Positions 48,061-59,672 of a stretch of 64,000 nucleotides of DNA are shown piece after piece (position 1 is the first letter of the stretch; each line of letters begins with the position of its first letter). The stretch is from Nymphaea colorata (taxonomy: Eukaryota; Streptophyta; Magnoliopsida; Nymphaeales; Nymphaeaceae). The notes beneath the pieces were generated by a model. The model did no database searches. It saw only the letters and a list, made by a program, of their open reading frames with translations, and had not been told where the DNA came from. The stretch lies in assembly GCF_008831285.2 (NCBI RefSeq), contig NC_045141.1, positions 13,690,106 to 13,754,105 on the forward strand, in the 5' to 3' direction. A program made the position numbers and the translations under genes.

Positions 48061-48423
48061 TGTAAAAAGGAATATAAAAAGGAAGAAGGGCATGGTTTAA
48101 CATGGTTCAGTCTAATGATGACTTACGTCCACTAATAAAGAGCACTAGCTTCTTGCTCTGTTTTGTATGTTTTTATTTCTTTCTCTAGCTCCAGTATTTA
48201 TACATAGAGAGACATTAATTTTACAACGATTTTTTCCATGATTCTCTCTTGGATAAAGAGAATCAATTAGATTTTCCTCATTTGTGCTGAGTTGGTTGCT
48301 GCCTTGATCTTCTCCTTGATTAGCGAGAGATCCTACTCTGATCTTCTTTCCTTGATTGATTTTATCTACACTAGTTGGCATACTTTGACCTTATCTCTTC
48401 TGTCATTATCGGCTTTGCTAACA
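48061..48423 (-). repeat. 3' LTR of the rearranged Copia element
   Basis: 363 bp, preceded on the minus strand by the purine tract agcttgagggggg. It contains about 60 bp near 48155-48215 that the other LTR lacks. Confidence 0.85.
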
Positions 48424-48696
48424 GCCCCCCTCAAGCTAATGGTGGATGCTACCAATGGAATCTTGTTGAGCATGTGAGAAAATTGTTGTCATCCCAATAG
48501 TTTAGTGAAAACATTGCAATCTGATTCTTGGAGGAGATATACTTGACATCAAGTTCCCCACTAGCTATCTTTTCTCTCACAAAATGTATGTCGATTTCAA
48601 AATGTTTGCAATGACTGTGGTAAACAAGATGAGCTGCAAGATGAGAAGCTCCTATATTGTCACACCATAGTTTGGCGTTGGCTCCTTCCTTAATGC

Positions 48697-50320
48697 CTAG
48701 TTCTTGCAGCAAAAATTTTATCCACATTATTTCAACAGTGGCATTGGCCAGTGACCTATATTCAGCTTCAGTACTGGATCCGGAAACAACACTTTGCTTC
48801 TTCAACCGGTCAGCCCAATCGGTGATATCTGGCCAGCCAGTCCAATCGACATCACTATAAGCTGAGTTCGATAGAGAAGTACAAGGTTGAATGATTAGCT
48901 CATGTGATATGGTGGGCTTTAAGTATCTAAGGATTTTTTTACTGCATTCCAATGCTCTTTTATTGGTTGATGCATGTATTGGCATACTCTATTGACAAAG
49001 TATGTTAAATCTGGTCTTGTCATGGTGGCATACTAGGCATACTGAAGTGCATCGACTACACTCTTATAGAGAGTGGGACCATAGAAGCTGGGACCTTGAT
49101 TAGCACCGAGAGGAAGACGTGCCATTGGAGTAGCAACCAGTTTGACTCCCAAGATGTTTGTCTTCTTGAGCAGGTCATAGATATATTTTTGTTGAGAAAG
49201 TTTTAGACCTTGCTTTGAAAATTTTGCTTCTATACCCAAAGAAATGAAGTTGGCCAAAGCTCTTGATGGTGAATTCCTATCTAAATCTCTAAATAACACT
49301 ATGAATTTGATTACTGCTGCTTTCAGTAATGATTATGTCATCAACATAATATAACATACTGCTTGTTCCTATAAATAAAAAGTGAAGTGTCAGTTTTGGC
49401 ACTAATACATCCCAATTGAAAGAGAAAATCGTACAATCGAGCAAACCAAGCACGAGGCACCTGTTTCAATCCATAGAAAGCCTTTTCAAGCCTGCAAACA
49501 CAGTTAGGTGATCTTGTGTCCTCAAACCCAGGATGTTGAGCCACGTATACTTCTTCTGAAAGATGTCCTTGGTTTGCTCGATTGAGCGATTTTCTCTTTC
49601 AATTGGGATATATTAGTGCCAAAACTGACACTTCACTTTTTATTTATAGGAACAAGCAGTATGTTATATTATGTTGATGACATAATCATTACTGAAAGCA
49701 GCAACAATCAAAATCATAGTGTTATTTAAAGATTTAGATAGGAATTCACCATCAAGAGCTTTGGCCAACTTCATTTCTTTGGGTATAGAAGCAAAATTTT
49801 CAAAGCAAGGTCTAAAACTTTCTCAACAAAAATATATCTATGACCTGCTCAGGAAGACAAACATCTTGGAGCCAAACTGGTTGCTACTCCAATGGCACGT
49901 CTTCCTCTCGGTGCTAATCAAGGTCCCAGCTTCTATGGTCCCACTCTCTATAAGAGTGTAGTCGATGCACTTCAGTATGCCTAGTATGCCACCATGGCAA
50001 GACCAGATTTAACATACTTTGTCAATAGAGTATGCCAATACATGCATCAACCAATAAAAGAGCATTGGAATGCAGTAAAAAAATCCTTAGATACTTAAAG
50101 CCCACCATATCACATGAGCTAATCATTCAACCTTGTACTTCTCTATCGATCTCAGCTTATAGTGATGTCGATTGGACTGGCTGGCCAGATATCACCGATT
50201 GGGCTGACCGGTTGAAGAAGCAAAGTGTTGTTTCCGGATCCAGTACTGAAGCTGAATATAGGTCACCGGCCAATGCCACTGTTGAAATAATGTGGATCAA
50301 ATTTTTGCTGCAAGAACTAG
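48697..50320. repeat. Inverted duplication with arms of about 750 bp
   Basis: Positions 48697-49450 and 49568-50320 are reverse complements with few differences, separated by a 117-bp spacer. Both arms encode the C-terminal reverse transcriptase and RNase H portion: the left arm on the minus strand, the right arm on the plus strand. The right arm stands where the middle of the reverse transcriptase should be. Transcription of the element through this region would give a long hairpin RNA. Confidence 0.9.
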
Positions 50321-52862
50321 TCATTGGCAGTATGATAACTAGAAGTTCAAAACGTCCCACGACATGTCTAAAAACATTTGGAACCAGTCTTCATGTGTTG
50401 TTTGTCATGAGGGCATTATGTTCTTTTTTCATTGCTGCTCTCCAATGCTCATTTGCAAGAGCCTCTCTAATGGTTTTAGGTTCGGTGTCTATATTAAGGT
50501 TGGCATGAAGGGTGATAGACAATGGGTGTTTGGTACATGAATATAGATGACAGTCATGGTATCTAAGATTAGGTTGATGAGTGCCTACTTGGGATCTTGT
50601 AGTCACTTGGTGTGTGCGGATGGTTTCTTGAACAGGTTCATGGGTTTGTTGACCTTGACTAACTGATTTAGTATCCTGGTTATCAACATGGACGTTTGAT
50701 TGATTTTCAAATGAAGGAGGAATGAGACTCTTATTGATGGGGCCAACAAATGGTATTGGTACGACTATACCTTGTGAGTCTTTATTTTCTTTTGGAGACT
50801 TCTCTTTTGTTTTTGAATGGAAAGTCAGTTCCATTGAATGTGACATATTGAGAGATGCAGAGTCTTTTGCTGTTCATACTCATGCATGTGTACTCTTTGT
50901 GTTGAGGAGCACAACCCAAGAATACACATTGTTCAGATCTGAAATCTAACTTGTTTGATAGAGAGTCTCGCAAGCAAGGAAATACTTTCAGCCGCTCCAT
51001 TTTGTTGCGGCATGTGTGGGCATGATACTCTATGTCCAATGCCACACTCAATCAAGTATTTGGCCAGTCCTTGAAATTCTTTGCCCCAATCCGAGTGGAA
51101 ATACTTTCTTTTATGTTCTGTAGTATTTTCTACAAGGGACTTGAAGGCTTTAAAGACATTGTATACATCAGATTTTTGTTTAATCAAGTAGAACAAAATA
51201 TACTTAGAGAAGGCATCAACAAAAACAACATAATATTTGTGTCCATGCATCCCTTCAAATAGGTGCTGCCCCCCATAAATCTGAATAAATCACTTCAAGA
51301 GGAAATCAAACATCATTCATATTTGAACTGAAAGGCTGTCTATGTTTCTTTCCTTTCTCACATGATTCACAAATGTTAAACACTTTATTGCTATAGAGAA
51401 TATCAAAAGAGTTCAATATATGTCTAACGATTGTAAGAGCAGGATGTCCCAATTGTTTATGCCAGTCTTCTAACGAGTCCTTCTTTGAGCTGAATGCTTC
51501 CTTCCTTGATTGACAGAATCTTATACAGTCCATTGCTACATGTTCCTTGATGAAGAACCTTTCCTATCATCTGATCCTTAATGACACAAGTTCAAGGAAA
51601 AAATTCAAAAATCACATTATTATCTCTTGCAAGACATTGAACTGACATTATGCTTTTTTTTTTTGTTTAAGGCACTACCTGAATATCATTCATCTTTAAG
51701 GAATTAACTTGAGAGGATCCAATGCAAGAAATGTGCACTGAACCATTGATAACTTTCAAAGTGTCACCTCCTTGATACAGACTGTGGATTGAGAGATTGT
51801 TGTTGTCGTTCGTCACATGATGCATAGCACCTAAATCAGGGTACCAACACTCGTGGTCTATACCTTGGGTTGATCCTGTATTGTAGGTAGTAGGACCTGT
51901 CCTTTTCTCTTTTAGAAGATTAGTATAAGACCAATAATTCTTTGCAATATGACCAGCTTTTCCACAGATTTGGTGGACATGTTGATACTATTTTGAAAAT
52001 CATTCATTCGTCCTCCTCTACTATTTTTATAGCTCCCTCTTCCTCGGTTTCTATAGTTTGAAGATCGATTGTAATTGTCCTGGTTGAAGGCAGAATTAGC
52101 TACAGGTTGCAGTTGTTCACAATTTTGTTCTTCGATTTCTTTAAGATTGATTTCTTGGATTAATTATAGTCCATGGAGCATGGTTAAGGTAATCTAATCT
52201 TTTCGAGTCTCTATACTGGTGCGAAAAGCAGAATACTCGATAGGAAGACCTTGTAATATTTGAAGAATCAGATCATCTTCATCAATAGGTTTGGCAGCTA
52301 CAGCTAGTTGATGGGCAATACTCTTTGCTTTGTTAATGAAAGCATCAACGGAGTACGTTCCTTTTTTGAAATCTTGGAGTTGACATTTCAGTTGCATAAC
52401 TCTAGATCTAGAATGAGCAGCATAGGAATCTTTAAGGCTTTCCACACTTCTTCATAAGACTTTAACCCAATAGTGTGGGTATGGAGAGGTTCTCATAGAG
52501 AATATTTAATCCAACTTAACAAAAGTTGGTCACGACACAACCATTTAGTATACTCTTTATTGACTTCAGTAGTGCTACCTGGTTTGAACTTTGGAGGAGC
52601 AGGTTTACAACCATCAATAAATCCCATAAGATCACAGGAAATTAGTATGAATGTAAATTGGTCTTCCCAAATGAGATAGTTTTCCGTCGTCAATTTGATA
52701 GGTAGAAAATGTTGAAGGCTATTGGGGTTCTGAAACAAGAGGGAATTGAGACTCATACCAGAACTATCAAAGTTTTGAGATATGCCTGATTCCTGTCCTG
52801 CCATGGTGAGCTACCAATGAAGTTTCTGTCGAAGGAATGGTGCAACTGTTCTCCAATGCCTT

Positions 52863-52874
52863 GCTCTGAAACCA
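52863..52874 (-). promoter_or_regulatory. Primer-binding site of the rearranged Copia element
   Basis: The minus strand reads tggtttcagagc directly after the 5' LTR, one base different from the tggtatcagagc site at 10354. Confidence 0.8.
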
Positions 52875-53178
52875 TGTAAAAAGGAAGATAAAAAGGAAGA
52901 AGACACGGTTTAACGTGGTTCAGTCTAATGATGATTTACGTCCATGAATAAAGAAGACATTACGATTACACAACGATTGTTTCCATGATTTTCTCTTGGA
53001 TAAAGGGAATCGGTTAAATTTTCCTGCTTGTGGTGAGTTGGTTGCTGCTTTGATTTTCTCTTTGATTAGCGAGAGGTACCTCCTCTGATCTTCTTTCCTG
53101 ATTGATTTTATCTACATTAGTTGGCATATCTTTGACCTTATCTTTTTTGTCATTATCGGTTCTGCGGTTCTGCTAACA
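52875..53178 (-). repeat. 5' LTR of the rearranged Copia element
   Basis: 304 bp, tgtaaaaagg to gctaaca on the plus strand; same terminal bases as 48061-48423. Confidence 0.85.
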
Positions 53179-53189
53179 AGCGTATCTGA

Positions 53190-53530
53190 ATCAATTTTGA
53201 ATTAATTATAAGGACCTGCATGGTTAGTTTTTACAACCTAAGTTTACCAACTTGGCTTCACACAAGGATTAAATGATTAGAAGACTAGAATGCATTCCGT
53301 CCTCCAGCAACATGGTTGAGGACCCCAAGAAGCATTCAATAAAGATTAGGGCATGCCCGGGAAAGGTATGAGGCATAACTATGATGAGGACTTGTGCCCT
53401 TTGTCTGGCATTTTTGGCCATTTGCCGGCTGCTCCCAACAAGCATTCGGCGAAGATCCAGACAGGGCCATACTCTTCATGCCAGAGTTAAAAGGTCTCCT
53501 TCATTACCTGAGGCGAGGCTGGCCACCTCG
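53190..53530 (-). pseudogene. CYP82 pseudogene: intron remnant and exon 1 fragment
   Basis: Positions 53190-53390 resemble the intron of the intact gene around 35160-35335. From about 53395 the match moves to exon 1 around 36980-37100, sharing agcattcggcga and cagggccatactcttcatgcc. Most of exon 1 has been deleted. It is the 5' side of the pseudogene whose exon 2 is at 47180-47960. Confidence 0.75.
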
Positions 53531-53559
53531 CTCGATCTGATGCATAAGACATGTGCCTG

Positions 53560-54057
53560 CACATGCACCTACAAGTAATCGTCGCAAGATTTATTGATAG
53601 TCAGTAGTTTAGTTATTTGTTGTCATAGTCAGTAGCACTGCCCAGTGGGGAGCAAGAAAAATTAGGTAGAGGGGCACTTATTAAAAAATACTCATATATA
53701 TATATATATATATAAGGACAAATGTTTAAAGATGTCCATTTAAAAATAAAGACATTTTAAGAAGTCACCATATGGCTCCGCCACTGGTACTGCCGGTTGA
53801 TATATTTTCCTTTTCTTAGTTTTAAGTTTGTTATGCTTTTAGAGACAGACAATATGAGACCATGATGGAGCAGAGACAGGTGGGGTCTCCATCTGAAATC
53901 TTAAATTTATATGCTGGATCTAAGTGTTTCTATGCTCAGATATATGAGGCATGTTGGATCTGGGTGTTTCCGGGTTCAGTTATATGGGGCAGCCCCCGCA
54001 AGACCTGAGTCACTGCCCTAAGGCACATATTTAGTGTTCTAAGTTCCACAAGAGAAA
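53560..54057. other. No gene recognised
   Basis: Intergenic sequence with a short (ta)n run at about 53695-53713. No domain or element boundary is recognised. Confidence 0.4.
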
Positions 54058-54100
54058 TACACACACACACACTCTCTCTCTCTCTCTCTCACACACACAC

Positions 54101-54140
<40 letters not shown>

Positions 54141-54180
54141 TCTCTCTCTCTCTCTCACACACACACTCTCTCTCTCTCGT
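54058..54180. repeat. Alternating CA and CT microsatellite blocks
   Basis: Runs of (ac)n and (tc)n alternate about four times over 120 bases, giving purine/pyrimidine strand asymmetry throughout. Confidence 0.95.
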
Positions 54181-54189
54181 GCGCACATG

Positions 54190-55235
54190 GAAGTTCACGT
54201 AGGTGTACCATTCCGCACCCAGTTGGGAGGCAGTTCAGAACCCTGGAACAAGGACAAAGGGGAGAGGTGGTATCACCCTCCCTCAAGACTTTCCTTTGCC
54301 TCTTACATGTGCCAGAAAAACTAAAGTAAACTTAAGATAGACAGCACAGCACATGCTACCGTGTTTATTGGCTCCGTTATAGGGCCACGAGCTCATCTTC
54401 CATCCTCAAGTAGGACTTCTCCACCATATAGGGCTTCTTCAATATCTCTACATTTAGCTAAGGGCTTGGACTCAACATCATTTTATTTTTTACCTCTTTC
54501 TTCATTTGGCTAAATGATCTCCATCTTTGACCATTTCTTCTTTTGGTAAAATTTGGCTTCTCCAATTTGCACAAACTCCTTCACCCTTGTGCAAGCCAAT
54601 GCTCGTGTGCTCCATGCTTTCTTTCAAACCATTCTGGTATGCTCTATCTTGCACTCTTCTTCTCTTCTTTAATCTGACAAAGAGATTTTTTGGTCGTGTG
54701 AAACCACCTGCTTCCTGGGTACTCTATCATTGCGACCTTGCCTTCTTTTACAACTTCAGAAAGCACCGTAAAACTGACATGCCTCAACTTTCCATATATA
54801 TATTCAGAACTACCAAATCTTTTATCATCCTTCAATCTGGAGTCCTCTTTACCATACTGAACTGTGCACTGTTCTTTTTCCATTATCACGCCTATGCAGC
54901 AAATCAATTTTCCACTGCTTCAGGTGGTCATTAATCTTTACTTACTTGTGGCTCCACCTAATACAGTACTTCCTCTTAATGTGTACGAGTTGCTTTTCTC
55001 TCCCTTTTCACAATGACTAATGTTCTTTTGAAACTCCAATACAATCATTCGACATTTTGTACTTACATCCAGCCACATCTGTGAACCCTAGAGATACAAA
55101 TTAGAATTTCTTCAAGTTTAGAACATGTCGTACTTCATCGAGCTTCCTCACTGCTTCATCAAACATCTTAACTTTTATGGTTCATAAACCAGTAGCTTTA
55201 AACTTCAGCATTGTTACCTAAGAGGACAGTTTCTC
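54190..55235. other. No gene recognised
   Basis: CT-rich, low-complexity-like sequence. A plus-strand frame of 135 codons at 54527-54934 has no recognisable domain and biased composition. Confidence 0.4.
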
Positions 55236-55239
55236 CCAA

Positions 55240-55760
55240 AGTTTTACAACCCAGTGACTCAAGAGTGGACTCGGCTGTTCTCAACTCGAGATCGGCGGGT
55301 CAACTTGGTGACTCAGACTGGTTATGTTTTTCTTTTTTAAAAAAAGAACAGTACACGACTTGTCTTTTAAACATAAACACTTTGTAATATGGCTTGTTTT
55401 CACTTATATGATTAAAAAAAGTCAAACTAACATAAAGTGAAATCACAACTTAGTTAATCCTCCAAGAATTGTTGCAATCAAGCATGTCGAATGCAAAAAC
55501 ATTAAGAAAACTCAATCAATTTCGTTAGTATTGCTTGGTTTTGAAAAAACTGAACTTGTACCTTCAATAAAATAACAAATAGGACTTATATTTTATACCT
55601 TATATAGAACTTATATCTTAACATGTATCAGCTATAATTTGCAGTAAAATATTGAAAAATAAAGCAAAACGAGTCAACCTACTGGGTTGACTCATTAGGG
55701 GAGTGAGCCGAGCCGAGTCACCCAGGTCACCGCGTTGACTCGGTGAGTTTTTAGACTTTG
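55240..55760. mobile_element. Possible TIR element
   Basis: The left side, with cccagtgactcaagagtgg and gggtcaacttggtgactc, faces the right side, with gggttgactcattaggg and gcgttgactcggtgag, as an imperfect inverted pair. The middle is AT-rich and non-coding. The ends and target duplication are not fixed. Confidence 0.35.
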
Positions 55761-55959
55761 GTTTCTCCACCACATTGATTATAGAAATCAAACCATTCTC
55801 GGTGTTGTCCATTTGTGATGCATCCAAGTCCAAAATCAAGCAATCCATTAAAGGCTGAGATCCATGACATGCAAGTACTCATCTTTGTTTATGTCCAATC
55901 CGTTCCTTTCTGCAATCTTACCAATTGAAAAAGAAGATCATGATGAGGTACTAACTTCT

Positions 55960-56540
55960 TTTGATTCTTTCAATGCTGAAGGTCCTTCTTTGATCCTTTA
56001 CAAAATTTTTCAGTCACGCCTTTTCTCATGACAATAAAAACACTACACCTCACTATGGCCTTTCTTAAGTCCTCTTGATTTAAATCAATAATCATGTCTA
56101 GAAAACTTTTTCCTTTGTTTTTGTTACAACCCCTTTCCTCCTCCGCAACAAGTCTATCGCTTGAGTTTTCACTAGGATCATATCTCTTCATGTTCCTTCC
56201 ATATGACAAAGGTGCACTAGTTACCTCTTCTAACCCGAGCGTCCCTTTCCCAAACAACATCATGGTTACTAGATAATCATATGAACTATGTAATGTTCCA
56301 ATGATCAAAGCATCATCTTCCTTCATCATCTAACTATTTTTTCACCCATACTCAAAAGGTGAGAAATAAACATATTAAATTCGTTAAGATGTGCAAGAAT
56401 ATTTCATCTCTCTTTCATGCAAAGGCAACAAAGAGATCACTTTAAATCGAGCATGTTGGTAAGTTACCCATATACATGTTTCACAACTAAAAAGAAGTTG
56501 CTTCCACAATTTTTCGGTGGATGAAATTGTGGATGACCTC
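55960..56540 (-). pseudogene. Copia gag fragment
   Basis: The minus-strand frame at 56329-55970 has ALIIGTLHSSYDYLVTMMLF followed by GKGTLGLEEV, matching the Copia gag pattern in which a short helix before YD-LV is followed by L-LEEV. Its end (CSVFIVMRKGVTEKFC) is a decayed CCHC knuckle. Upstream, to about 56540, other frames continue the gag N-terminal part with stops. No LTR or pol accompanies it. Confidence 0.6.
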
Positions 56541-56630
56541 TATCTCCAAGTGTTGCTGGATCGCACTTGCAGCATTTGCATCCATTATATTTTACTGCTT
56601 GTCTATTGTCCCTTCCTGGCTCTTTTCTTT

Positions 56631-57480
56631 GTCAAACAACAAATTGTCTCAAATCCAGTTGTTTTGAAAATCAAAGTCAGTAACCACCTTGTTCGTACAA
56701 TCTGATCCCAGCAGCAAAAGCACAAATCCAACACAGATTTCTATCAACAAGAAAGAGAATACCTAAGGAAACACAAAGATTTTTCATAGACTTCTTCTGC
56801 AGATCCAAGCTTTAGTACAATGTCGTTTTGTTCTCCACACATTAATGGTGCAAAAAACAAATGAAAAAATAAGAGATTGCATCACAGTATGTATATATGC
56901 ACATAAATCTCTATTGGGTGGAGACCTTGGTCAGATGGCCGATATCTATGTTTTGCAAGTTCCAAGTTGTGGCAAGGAATTCAAAACCAATTTATAGGAG
57001 AAATTTTTAAGGGCCAAATTTCATTAGTTTCTTTAATGAACCAAAACCTCACAAAATATAAACGGGCTAGTAAAGAGAACATGGATTGTTGGTGTATGGA
57101 AGTTGATCCATACTGGACACTCATTTGCAAATGCGGGTTTGCCCTAATCCTTATGTTTTGAGGATGGCCGCTGCTGAGAGTGTCTGTGTGTGTGTTCTTC
57201 TAAGAGAGAGAATACAAGAGATCTGTGCGACCGTGGACGTAGGAGATTATTGCTCCGAACCACGTAAATCGTTGTCTTCTTCCTTGTTGCTTCTAACCCC
57301 TTCTTGAGAGTGCGAGAGGAGTGTTTATTGTGTTGTCCCTAACAAGCGACAAAAAGAAAGACTAGCAAATTGACATATCCTATCTCTGTCTAATGAAGGT
57401 AAAAGTTCCATTTAGACAATGTTTTGGCCATAAGATAATATTACGAGTCATATTTCAACCACTTCTTAGTCCCACTTTCC
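56631..57480. repeat. Diverged copy of the At-B upstream region
   Basis: Positions 56631-57080 match 30963-31430, and 57360-57480 match about 31450-31580, in the same orientation. Shared blocks include caaattgtct, ccaccttgttcgta, cttcttctgca and gaccttggtc. This is the promoter and leader part of the At-B-like gene, yet no gene body follows it directly: the next copied part is CYP82 intron at 58212. An LTR-like insertion occupies 57087-57344. Confidence 0.8.
57087..57344 (+). mobile_element. Solo Copia-like LTR
   Basis: The 258-bp unit starts tgttggtgtatgg and ends ccctaaca. Near its end is ccgtggacgtagg ... ccgaaccacgtaaat, a motif common at the 3' end of plant Copia LTRs. It interrupts the copy of the At-B upstream region; the source region at 31430-31450 lacks it. 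No clean target duplication was found. Confidence 0.55.
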
Positions 57481-57699
57481 AATGAAGGATTGCGGGAAGA
57501 TAGGCTACCGACCTTTATTGAGAAAGAATAACATACATACAAGAAAGAATAGAGGGATGCCATGCATCAAACCAAAAACATTGAACTCCGTGAGTCATAA
57601 GCCACACTACTCCAAAAACAGGTGAAAACTAAAAGCATCTAATTTGATAAGATGGGGAACACATCTTTAGCCTTCAATAGTCTTCAAATTATATATATG

Positions 57700-58020
57700 C
57701 ATGTGCATGAGACAACAAATATGTATGAAATAATAAATAAGTATGCGATAATGTTTATGAGATGAAAAAAGATTTATGAGATAATGAGATAACATTAAAC
57801 AAAAGTATGAGATAATGTTTACGAGAAGAAAATATTTATAAGATAACAAAATATTTATGAGATAATGAGATAACAGATACATGTATGAGATAACATTAAC
57901 CATAAGTATAAGATAAAATTTATGAGATAATAAAATATTGATGAGATAATGAGATAATGGATGAATGTATGAAATACCACTAAACATAAGTATAAGATAT
58001 TGTTTATGAGATTATAGAAT
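57700..58020. repeat. Degenerate tandem repeat rich in atgagataa
   Basis: Units with tatgagataatgagataa, taaacataagtataagataa and tttatgagat recur at intervals of about 70-100 bases, roughly four times. A minus-strand frame repeating LSHYLINILL is a by-product of the repeat. Confidence 0.75.
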
Positions 58021-58944
58021 ATTCACAGGAAAATGAGCTATTGCTATGAGCAGTGCAAAACAATGAAAACATTGTTTTACTGCTTCAATGAGTATACTGG
58101 TCATAACGTTATGTATATATACAGACTAACAAATTCTACTTTATCGAATCCCCAAATCTTCTTTTTGCAGTTTCCTTTTTGTTTGTCCCTACAAAAAGTT
58201 ACTTTTTGTAGTAATTAATATGTGCACTCTATTCAAATTTGAAATGGAGAAGCAAAGATATCAATGGAGGCAGGTTCGTCCTACTAAATGTAGCAACCTG
58301 GTGAACTGAGCATTAAAGACCTGTATGCTCAGAATTTACAAAGTAAGTTCACTTACTTTGCACAAGGATTAAATGAATTGTTTGCTACACATAAAGGAAT
58401 GCTCAAGTTTCATGAAGCTTTTGTAAAAAGACTAGAATGCGTCCTGAGCGACAGCGACATGGTTGGGGACCCCAAGAATGATTGTACCCAAGCATCTTAT
58501 AGCATTCAACAAAATTAAGACGAGCCCTGCAAAGGCAACTTCATTAGGAGCTATTAGATGTCAATCATCCAGTGTATGGATACTTTGTTGTTGACAAGTC
58601 ATAATTTATTAGAGTGCTACCCTAACCTACCAAGTAATTTGAATATTTTCTCATTGTCAAGACACTTGAGACGAATTCACCCAATTCTCTCTCTCTCTCT
58701 CTCTCTTTATATATTATAGTGACTTTCGCTTTTCAAAGATACCCAAACCATCTAATCAATGCTATCTGATCAATCATGATAGGTTGTTAAGAGAAAAACA
58801 AGAAGAAAAAGTGAAGATATTTTTGTCATTTAATATAAGTTCACACTTTTTTCTCTCTATCTTTCTCTCAACCATTTATTTGTTTCATATGAACGTCTCA
58901 AGTCATACGGTTGGGTGAATCCAGATGATCAAAATGGTCATTCA

Positions 58945-58985
<41 letters not shown>

Positions 58986-59672
58986 TATAAACCAAACCGC
59001 TTAGGTAGGATACAAAAACCAGACATATTAAATTTAATTATTGAAATAATTTTTTATAATATAACATTATAGGTATGATCTTAAGAGTGCATATATTAAG
59101 TTTGTCATTTTTCTATTTAAATAATATTTTTTTTAATAGCAAAAAAATGAGCAACTCTGATAACATCAAAATTTTGATAGTATACAGATCAATTATTTTC
59201 AAAAACTGACTTGAAATAAAACAGGATTTATAGTATATTAGTGTTCATAAACACATTAAATTTATATAACATGAATTTAAGAGGTCTGGTTTTTATCCTT
59301 TACTCAAGTAGTCTGGTGTATATATATATGTATATACATATACACACACACACCACACCACTCAAAGTTGAATGCGAAAACACTTTCTTATATAATATAT
59401 CTGCATCTATATGATCTTAAGAATGTTTTGATAGGGAACATATACATAGTTGGTCAGTATTTCAGTTTAACTTAGTTTCTATACTAATTTTTTCTTTCAG
59501 TTTAACATATTTCTATAAGAATAATAATAAAAATGGATGGCGTTTATGATATCAAATCTTTTAATAGTGGAAAGATCAATGCTATTCTTTAAACCAAACT
59601 CTCAAAATAGGTTCCAATTTTACGGTGACACCAGACTTAATTGCCTGAGTTGCCCCTTCATCCTCCTTGAAA

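Larger units (their letters stand above)
48061..53178 (-). mobile_element. Rearranged Copia retrotransposon inside a CYP82 pseudogene intron
   Basis: LTRs are at 48061-48423 and 52875-53178, with TG/CA ends; gcgt occurs on both sides (48057-48060 and 53180-53183). On the minus strand the order is LTR, primer site, gag (52804-52194), protease relic (51858-51811, DLGAMHHVT instead of DSGATHH-type), integrase (WHKQLGHP at about 51470; core 51250-50933), start of reverse transcriptase (50846-50391), an inverted insert, then reverse transcriptase and RNase H (49560-48449). Many stops and frameshifts interrupt it. The 3' LTR is about 60 bp longer than the 5' LTR and they differ at many positions, so it is much older than the element at 10105. 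Confidence 0.9.

Noticed and set aside
57667-57987. Hydrophobic minus-strand frame of 106 codons
   Set aside because: It repeats LSHYLINILL because of the underlying DNA repeat, not because of a membrane protein.
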